Positions 7,882 to 11,165 of a stretch of 11,165 nt of DNA are shown here, in pieces; position 1 is the stretch's first letter, and every line of letters starts with the position of its first letter. The notes beneath the pieces were generated by a model that saw nothing but the letters and a program-made list of their open reading frames with translations, was not told where the DNA came from and searched no databases. Both the position numbers and the translations under genes were made by a program. Source of the stretch: a bacterium (GTDB lineage Bacteria; Patescibacteriota; Minisyncoccia; Phycocordibacterales; PALSA-1337); assembly GCA_030698965.1 (NCBI GenBank), contig JAUYLM010000082.1:1-11165 (forward strand), in the 5' to 3' direction.

Positions 7882-8547
7882 CTATATCCTCTGAAATTTT
7901 CTATAAGTATCCACAATGTTCTCGGATTCAAAGATGGCAGAGCCTGCCACCACTCTGTCTGCTCCGGCCTCCTTGAGCTGAGCCGCGATCCCAAGGCTCA
8001 CCCCGCCGTCCACCTGCACGGGAAGTTCCGGATATTTTTCTTTTGCCTCCTTTATTTTCTCCAGAACTCTGGGATCGAAGGCCTGCCCCTGAAATCCTAC
8101 TTTTGTAATTCCCATGAATTGAATGAAGGAAATTTTATCTTTGTACTTTTCTATGGCATCAAGCGAGGTTTGAATATTTAAAGAGAGTCCGATTTCCACC
8201 AGTCCATCCAGCACCGCCATGACAGGGGCAAGGTCGTTGGAGGATTCCGCATGCAGGACTATCCTGACTGCTCCGGCCGAAAGCCACTGCCTGGCATCGT
8301 CCACGCTTGGATCCTTTATCATCAAATCGAATTCATAATCCATATCCTCCCACAGAGGCATTCCCCTGTCCTCTTGTACTATGGATTCGAAATTCTGATC
8401 CCGTTTCTTGTATGGCCAAGTAGTGTTCGGCACAAATTTTCCATCGCAAATATCCACCTGCACGATCTCCGCCAGCCCTTTTATTAAAATAGTTTTTTCC
8501 TCAATCTCCTTGAAATCCCTGGGAAGTATCGCCGGTATAATTTCCAT
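7882..8547 (-). CDS. rpe: Ribulose-phosphate 3-epimerase-like TIM-barrel protein
   Basis: A 221-residue protein of the ribulose-5-phosphate 3-epimerase family, which interconverts ribulose-5-phosphate and xylulose-5-phosphate. Family motifs: IPAILPRDF (4-12), VQVDICDGKFVPN (29-41), FDLMIKDP (73-80), MGITKVGFQGQAFD (145-158), VDGGVS (179-184) and the phosphate loop VVAGSAIFES (199-208). The two catalytic-type aspartates are kept (D32, D180). The two histidines that normally help bind the metal are not: the His of HVD is Gln30 and the His of the usual HLM is Asp74. I recall this pattern in Patescibacteria homologues, so it is probably a lineage form and not decay, though its metal use and activity are uncertain. 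It starts 4 bases after rpiB and precedes tktN by 15 bases. The context supports a role in the pentose phosphate pathway. Confidence 0.85.
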   Translation of the reverse strand: MEIIPAILPRDFKEIEEKTILIKGLAEIVQVDICDGKFVPNTTWPYKKRDQNFESIVQEDRGMPLWEDMDYEFDLMIKDPSVDDARQWLSAGAVRIVLHAESSNDLAPVMAVLDGLVEIGLSLNIQTSLDAIEKYKDKISFIQFMGITKVGFQGQAFDPRVLEKIKEAKEKYPELPVQVDGGVSLGIAAQLKEAGADRVVAGSAIFESENIVDTYRKFQRI

Positions 8548-8551
8548 AAAG

Positions 8552-9001
8552 TTATTCGATATTATCCATCATCTCGTTTCTCCTGACATGCCTCTCTTCA
8601 TTGCTGAAGGGTGTGGATATCCAGATTTTGACAACTTCCATTGCCTCTTCCTCACTCAAGAATCCCCCGGCCAGAGAAAGAACATTTGAGTCATTATGTT
8701 CTCTGGACAATCTTACTATCTCCAAATTTCCACCATGATAGACAGCGGCTCTTATCCCAGGAAAGCGATTTACTAACATGGCCTCCCCATTTCCTGATTT
8801 TCCCAGGATTATTGCCCGCGTGTTTTCCGGATCAGAAACCACTCTCATAGCCACGGGAATCATGATCTCGGGATAGTCATCGTCCTTATCGTATACTGCC
8901 GCCCCCATGTCTTCAGCTTCAAAACCTTCCTCTTTCAAGTAATTAAAAATCTTATTCTTCAGCTCAAATCCGCCATGATCACTTGCGACTAATATTTTCA
9001 T
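8552..9001 (-). CDS. rpiB: Ribose-5-phosphate isomerase B (RpiB/LacAB family, SGNGE type)
   Basis: A 149-residue RpiB/LacAB-family isomerase that interconverts ribose-5-phosphate and ribulose-5-phosphate. Visible motifs are ASDHGGFELK (6-15), DYPE (42-45), SGNGE (69-73), NRFPGIRAAV (78-87), SREHNDSNVL (99-108) and the C-terminal RHVRR (137-141). The E. coli-type active-site Cys (ICGTGIG) is replaced: the loop reads GKSGNGE, like the Mycobacterium tuberculosis enzyme, where the Glu of SGNGE serves as base; here that is E73. The start ATG (9001) overlaps the stop of the coiled-coil gene as ATGA. The AGAGG before it sits only one base from ATG, too close for a good ribosome site, so translational coupling is likely. 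The rpe-like gene follows after 4 bases. Confidence 0.92.
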   Translation of the reverse strand: MKILVASDHGGFELKNKIFNYLKEEGFEAEDMGAAVYDKDDDYPEIMIPVAMRVVSDPENTRAIILGKSGNGEAMLVNRFPGIRAAVYHGGNLEIVRLSREHNDSNVLSLAGGFLSEEEAMEVVKIWISTPFSNEERHVRRNEMMDNIE

Positions 9002-9363
9002 GCCTCTAGTTTATCATAAGCCATATCAAAACCATCAATCACTATTTCAGTCAGATTTTCCAGCTTTTCATCTATTTCAATGAATTTCTTATCCACTCTC
9101 TCAAACCCCTCCATCATCAAGTTTGTCATATCCTCAAACTTTTGGTCTACCTCCGCAAATTTCTTATCCGCCCTCTCAAACCCCTCCATCATTTTCTCTG
9201 TAAGCCCATCAAATCTCTCGTCCGAATGTTTCTGCATGCGATCAAAACCTGAAATCATTATTTCAGCCAAATCCGCGGACATTTGCTCTATTTGCGAGAT
9301 TTTATTTTCAGTCATTTTTTTAAATACGTTAAACTCCTCCAAACTTATATATGTCTGCACCAT
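8998..9363 (-). CDS. Small coiled-coil repeat protein, function unknown
   Basis: I do not recognise a named family. The 121-residue acidic protein is almost entirely predicted helix and coiled coil, has no signal peptide or membrane segment, and is built on a 25-residue repeat: MMEGFERADKKFAEVDQKFE (from 58) is followed by MMEGFERVDKKFIEIDEKLE (from 83) and a shorter third copy VIDGFDMAYDKLEA (108-121). A degenerate earlier copy starts near residue 36 (MISGFDRMQKH). The GFxRxDKKF core suggests an oligomerising helix. The start ATG at 9363 is preceded 7 bases upstream by TACAAT inside a palindrome. An internal Met17 is an alternative start. The stop overlaps rpiB as ATGA, so it is coupled to the pentose phosphate genes. 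Whether it works with those enzymes cannot be told from sequence. Confidence 0.75.
   Translation of the reverse strand: MVQTYISLEEFNVFKKMTENKISQIEQMSADLAEIMISGFDRMQKHSDERFDGLTEKMMEGFERADKKFAEVDQKFEDMTNLMMEGFERVDKKFIEIDEKLENLTEIVIDGFDMAYDKLEA
9083..9193 (-). repeat. 75-base in-frame repeat inside the coiled-coil gene
   Basis: A near-identical run of about 36 bases (starting aatttcttatcc and ending ctccatcat on the plus strand) occurs at 9083-9118 and again at 9158-9193. The 75-base period equals 25 codons and matches the protein repeat. The near identity at DNA level suggests recent internal duplication or gene conversion, and copy number could vary between strains. Confidence 0.8.
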
Positions 9364-9370
9364 AATAATA

Positions 9371-9393
9371 ATTGTATTTACCTGTTAATACAA
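9371..9393 (-). promoter_or_regulatory. Operator-like palindrome with -10 in front of the coiled-coil/rpiB operon
   Basis: A 22-base imperfect palindrome (9372-9393) has arms TTGTATT and AATACAA, plus matching AC/GT inside them; 9 of 11 positions pair. The -10-like TACAAT (9376-9371) overlaps its downstream arm and ends 7 bases before the ATG at 9363, which again predicts a leaderless start. A dimeric repressor bound here would cover the promoter. No good -35 is visible at the usual distance. Confidence 0.4.
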
Positions 9394-9411
9394 CCATTAT
9401 CCATATCGGGT

Positions 9412-9455
9412 ATGAATTTCTGATAAACTTTTGATGAATTTTCGATAAACTTCTG
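9412..9455. repeat. Two-copy tandem 22-base repeat
   Basis: Two adjacent 22-base units (9412-9433 and 9434-9455), each starting ATGAATTT and containing GATAAACTT, differ at 3 positions. They lie in the 150-base gap between the 88-residue protein gene and the coiled-coil gene. They could be regulatory iterons or a small tandem duplication; nothing shows which. Confidence 0.7.
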
Positions 9456-9460
9456 ACTGG

Positions 9461-9480
9461 ACAATACTTTTTGCTATTGT
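9461..9480. repeat. Short inverted repeat ACAATA-8-TATTGT
   Basis: Perfect 6-base arms ACAATA (9461-9466) and TATTGT (9475-9480) are separated by CTTTTTGC. A weak hairpin is possible, but no T-run follows on the minus strand, so it is a poor terminator. A TTGACA lies next to it on the minus strand (9485-9480) but has no -10 at a proper distance. An operator is as likely as an RNA structure. Confidence 0.4.
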
Positions 9481-9513
9481 GTCAAGACGGGTATATATTG
9501 CGAAATGGTGAAA

Positions 9514-9780
9514 TCAGTAAACTTCCTGAACTGGAACATTGCAGTTGGCCATGACCCAGTTATTATCATATTCTGAGATTTCCCTTCTAGTTCCGTCTTT
9601 AACATAGTATTCCGACGCCCCAGTAGATCCAGGTCCCGGCATTCTATTTATTATTTTCTCATTGGGACAGTCTCGAAGGCCTTGAGTTTGAGTTGGGAAA
9701 GCAGGATTCCTGTCGCCAGAGACAATGGCGAGAATAGCGATCACGATTATAGCTAGAACAAAAAGAAGGAATTTATGCAT
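9514..9780 (-). CDS. Small single-pass membrane or exported protein, two conserved-looking Cys
   Basis: An 88-residue protein with a short basic start (MHK), one hydrophobic segment (4-20, FLLFVLAIIVIAILAIV) and a polar remainder expected outside the membrane. The external part has two cysteines, C38 and C80, flanking a compact motif: DCPNEKIINRMP (37-48), YYVKDGTRREISEYD (58-72), WVMANCNVP (75-83). A disulfide is plausible. There is no lipobox, so it is an uncleaved anchor or signal peptide and not a lipoprotein. The CPxE...NRMP and DGxRREI...WV..NC pattern resembles uncharacterised small proteins I associate with Patescibacteria; this is memory and unverified. It stands alone, 43 bases after fic and 150 bases before the next gene. 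No Shine-Dalgarno and no clear promoter precede it. Confidence 0.7.
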   Translation of the reverse strand: MHKFLLFVLAIIVIAILAIVSGDRNPAFPTQTQGLRDCPNEKIINRMPGPGSTGASEYYVKDGTRREISEYDNNWVMANCNVPVQEVY

Positions 9781-9823
9781 GTTGTGAGTGGAGACGGTGA
9801 AGCCATCGGATAATTACAGTTTT

Positions 9824-10372
9824 CTATTTATAAAAATCGTCTTCTTCGTAATAATACGACTGTTCTACACCCTTAATATAAACCTCGCGGTCATCGATTT
9901 TATCAGTCAACACAGCTCGCACAAGTTCGCGAATTTCCAGACTGTTTACTGGACTGCGCTGCATAGCGTTCAAATAATCTGCTTTGTCGACCCTAGCCCA
10001 ATCAACGCATTGTTTCAGATTTTTTTTCAACATAAGATCAAGCCAGATCCTCATACTCCGCCCATTTCCTTCCATAAATGGATGGGCTATATTCATTTCC
10101 ACATATTTTGCCACAATCTGTTCGAGCGTGCTTTCCGGCATTTTTTCGATCTTGTTCAAACTTTCTTCCAAATACAAAGAAGAAGCGAATCGAAAGCCGC
10201 CTTTGCTTATATCTTTTACGCGAATCTGGCCGGCAAAATCGTAAAGGCCTCCGAATAAATATTCATGGATCTGCTGCAGACCTCTGATTGTGCCGACCTC
10301 AAAACCTTCAATTTCTAGGCTGCCAAAATGTTCTTTGGCTCGTTCTTTGCTGATTTGGTCAATATTTGGCAT
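9824..10372 (-). CDS. fic: Class III Fic domain protein AMP-transferase (NmFic-like)
   Basis: Fic enzymes transfer AMP from ATP to a hydroxyl of a target protein. This 182-residue protein carries the full Fic motif HPFMEGNGRSMR (97-108) with catalytic H97, and the flap region GGLYDFAGQIRVKDISKGGF (41-60). It reads as a close relative of Neisseria meningitidis NmFic, sharing long stretches such as FRFA, KYVEMNIAHPF, RIWLDL and EQSYYYE. Like NmFic it has a C-terminal inhibitory helix, here SYYYEE (172-177): Ser and the blocking Glu176 are kept, but the usual Gly/Asn after Glu is Glu177. Y173 matches the tyrosine that NmFic automodifies. I chose ATG 10372 over the upstream TTG (10390) because its N-terminus aligns with NmFic and because the TTG extension would contain the -10. 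No separate antitoxin is needed in class III. Gyrase-type targets of other Fic toxins are only an analogy. Confidence 0.93.
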   Translation of the reverse strand: MPNIDQISKERAKEHFGSLEIEGFEVGTIRGLQQIHEYLFGGLYDFAGQIRVKDISKGGFRFASSLYLEESLNKIEKMPESTLEQIVAKYVEMNIAHPFMEGNGRSMRIWLDLMLKKNLKQCVDWARVDKADYLNAMQRSPVNSLEIRELVRAVLTDKIDDREVYIKGVEQSYYYEEDDFYK

Positions 10373-10378
10373 GACATC

Positions 10379-10406
10379 ATTATACCACAAAATAATACCT
10401 TCTCAA
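10379..10406 (-). promoter_or_regulatory. Predicted promoter of fic
   Basis: A -35 TTGAGA (10406-10401) and a perfect extended -10 TGGTATAAT (10387-10379) are separated so that TATAAT starts 16 bases below the -35. The -10 ends 6 bases before the ATG at 10372, predicting a leaderless mRNA that starts on the A of ATG. This is the best-formed promoter in the window. Confidence 0.7.
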
Positions 10407-10424
10407 AAAGTGTTGGCTCTTTTT

Positions 10425-10646
10425 TTAGTCACCATATCCGTTCTCTTTCCACCAATTTAATAAGTCTTTCTTGCTAATACCCATCTTTTCAAGCTTCCTT
10501 TTCATGTCCTGAACAGTCCAACCAGAAGAACCGTCTTTTTTAGCCCATACCTCGTCATCTCCGTTGTTATTGATTTTTTCTAATCCAAACGCAAGAGCGG
10601 CTTCGCGTCACTCTCTTGCTTTTCTATTTCTAAAAAACCTAGGCAT
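10425..10646 (-). pseudogene. Small reading frame interrupted by in-frame TGA
   Basis: From the ATG at 10646-10644 the frame reads MPRFFRNRKARE, then TGA (10610-10608), then 60 more sense codons to TAA (10427-10425). The downstream part reads REAALAFGLEKINNNGDDEV, then WAKKDGSSGWTVQDMKRKLE, then KMGISKKDLLNWWKENGYGD; it is helix-rich and protein-like. It has no ATG, GTG or TTG start before an internal Met (10505-10503). The ATG overlaps the HicB-like stop by 8 bases (ATGCCTAG), the same geometry as uvrA/uvrC, which suggests it was once translated as one coupled gene. I recognise no family. The position after a HicB domain gene would suit a toxin partner, but no HicA His motif is visible. A nonsense mutation, a hairpin insertion, read-through or a sequencing error would all fit. 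Confidence 0.4.
10591..10619. repeat. Inverted repeat enclosing the in-frame TGA
   Basis: Perfect 7-base arms GCAAGAG (10591-10597) and CTCTTGC (10613-10619) flank a GC-rich 15-base loop. The TGA of the broken reading frame lies in the loop at 10608-10610. On the plus strand the stem is followed by TTTTCTATTTCT, which resembles a weak terminator, but no plus-strand gene ends here. It may be a small inserted palindromic element. Confidence 0.45.
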
Positions 10647-10971
10647 GAGAAACCAAAGGATGATTATACCTGCTAATGACCAGCTCATTAGCTTGTCGCA
10701 TCAATGTGTGAACAAATAACCCAAGTAAAGCTTTATAGAAAATAATCTTATATTTCATAGGGAGGCCTGCTCGGAGATTAATAGCGAAGCGCGAATCTTT
10801 AAGTGCAGTTTCAGTAAGAAGTTTAGTTGAACTTATTAATTTTTCTTTTGCTTCTTCAACTGTCCCTGCCTGTTTAATTACGCCCGTTTCTCGGCACATA
10901 GCCAAGAACCCGCCTTCTTCATAGGGCATGATTAAAAAAGTAAATGAAATTTTGCGAGAAGTCGGTTTCAT
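10639..10971 (-). CDS. HicB-like antitoxin domain protein
   Basis: A 110-residue protein whose first half (about 8-57) has the HicB/UPF0150 fold signature: FTFLIMPYEEGGFLAMCRET (10-29), then VIKQAGTVEEAKEKLISSTK (31-50), matching the beta-strand, EEGGY/F, GTxEEA and helix pattern. The second half (58-110) has no clear ribbon-helix-helix DNA-binding domain and is not recognised. In HicAB systems HicB binds and silences the HicA RNase; no HicA with its catalytic His is visible nearby, and the adjacent small frame is broken. It could be an orphan antitoxin, a stand-alone HicB-fold protein or the relic of a toxin-antitoxin pair. The start ATG at 10971 has no Shine-Dalgarno directly before it and overlaps a 6-codon leader frame as ATGA. 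Confidence 0.7.
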   Translation of the reverse strand: MKPTSRKISFTFLIMPYEEGGFLAMCRETGVIKQAGTVEEAKEKLISSTKLLTETALKDSRFAINLRAGLPMKYKIIFYKALLGLFVHTLMRQANELVISRYNHPLVSHA

Positions 10972-10988
10972 ATGATCTGATGACGCAT
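10968..10988 (-). other. Possible leader peptide frame coupled to the HicB-like gene
   Basis: The frame ATG (10988) reads M-R-H-Q-I-I-stop. It has a Shine-Dalgarno-like AAAGGA ending about 11 bases upstream, and its TGA overlaps the HicB-like ATG as ATGA. It could let ribosomes enter the HicB-like gene by coupling. Very short frames arise often by chance, so support is weak. Confidence 0.2.
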
Positions 10989-11165
10989 AAAAGTTTTTAT
11001 CCTTTCATTCGTCACTTGTGATGCTAACATTATACATTTTTATCCTTTTGTCAAGGAAGAGTGCTTATACACAGTTTTATGGCCTGATTGAGTAGAAATC
11101 ATTTTATACATTTTACAAATGTCTCTACACACCCTAGTTCATTACTGTACCATGTCAGTTGTTTT
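10972..11165 (-). other. Gene-free right end with promoter-like and repeat elements
   Basis: I see no gene in these 194 bases. A perfect -10 TATAAT lies at 11034-11029, and TTGACA at 11054-11049; the spacer is only 14 bases, too short for a normal pair. Transcription from this -10 would leave about a 50-base leader before the HicB-like ATG. The 12-mer AAAGGATAAAAA occurs twice on the minus strand (11048-11037 and 11005-10994). TATACATTTT occurs twice on the plus strand (11031-11040 and 11105-11114). Confidence 0.45.
11108..11122. repeat. Palindrome ACATTT-TAC-AAATGT
   Basis: Perfect 6-base arms around a 3-base centre, about 140 bases upstream of the HicB-like gene. The size suits an operator half-site pair, for example for an autoregulating antitoxin, but no second copy near the -10 was found. 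Confidence 0.3.

Noticed and set aside
9412..9455. CRISPR-like array
   Set aside because: Only two directly adjacent units without spacers, and no cas gene.
9456..9485. TTGACA at 9485-9480 as a promoter for the coiled-coil gene
   Set aside because: The hexamer 17 bases downstream is GTCCAG, not a -10, and the start codon is over 100 bases away.
9398..9516. Read-through of the 88-residue protein gene past its TGA into about 38 further open codons
   Set aside because: The protein already ends with a complete-looking motif, and the extension runs through the tandem repeats and looks non-coding.
9781..9823. Terminator after fic
   Set aside because: Only a 5-base imperfect stem (GATGG/CCGTC) without a following T-run.
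10373..10390. Fic starting at TTG 10390, giving 188 residues
   Set aside because: The six extra codons contain the perfect extended -10, and the NmFic N-terminus aligns with the ATG at 10372.
10608..10610. TGA read as glycine (genetic code 25) or selenocysteine
   Set aside because: The long genes here contain no internal TGA, and TGA ends the coiled-coil and 88-residue protein genes. No selenoprotein family or convincing SECIS structure is visible.

Overview
The window looks like chromosomal DNA from a member of the Patescibacteria (Candidate Phyla Radiation, Parcubacteria-like). This is an inference with no marker gene behind it. It rests on a compact one-strand layout, a transketolase split into two genes, a divergent ribulose-phosphate epimerase of a type I associate with that group, a shortened UvrA, and Shine-Dalgarno sites that are scarce or absent. 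TAA, TAG and TGA all end genes here and no long gene contains an internal TGA, so the code is the standard bacterial one and not the TGA=Gly code of SR1/Gracilibacteria.

All supported genes lie on the minus strand, so transcription runs from high to low coordinates. In that order: (1) an accessory end (about 11165-9400) with a HicB-like antitoxin domain protein, a small reading frame broken by an in-frame TGA, a class III Fic AMP-transferase closely resembling Neisseria NmFic, and an 88-residue single-pass exported or membrane protein; (2) a coiled-coil repeat protein that overlaps rpiB by ATGA, followed by rpiB, an rpe-like gene and the two transketolase genes, which together give the core of the non-oxidative pentose phosphate pathway; (3) the complete nucleotide excision repair set uvrB, uvrA and uvrC (uvrC cut by the window edge), with a two-receiver response regulator that has no output domain inserted between uvrB and uvrA.

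The strongest signal outside the coding regions is a repeated promoter geometry. An extended -10 (TGnTATAAT-like) lies exactly 6 bases before the ATG of fic, tktN, uvrB and the response regulator, and 9 bases before uvrA. Initiation at the usual distance would place the RNA 5' end on or next to the start codon, so these units are probably transcribed as leaderless mRNAs. They could be transcribed separately even though the genes sit only 15-42 bases apart. The response regulator has three extended -10 elements in tandem with an 11-base period, the farthest overlapping the uvrB stop codon.

No rRNA, tRNA, CRISPR array, insertion sequence or convincing intrinsic terminator for the minus-strand genes was found. 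No gap longer than 300 bases lacks a gene. The largest gene-free stretches are the right-hand 194 bases and the 150 bases at 9364-9513; both hold short repeats and palindromes described below.
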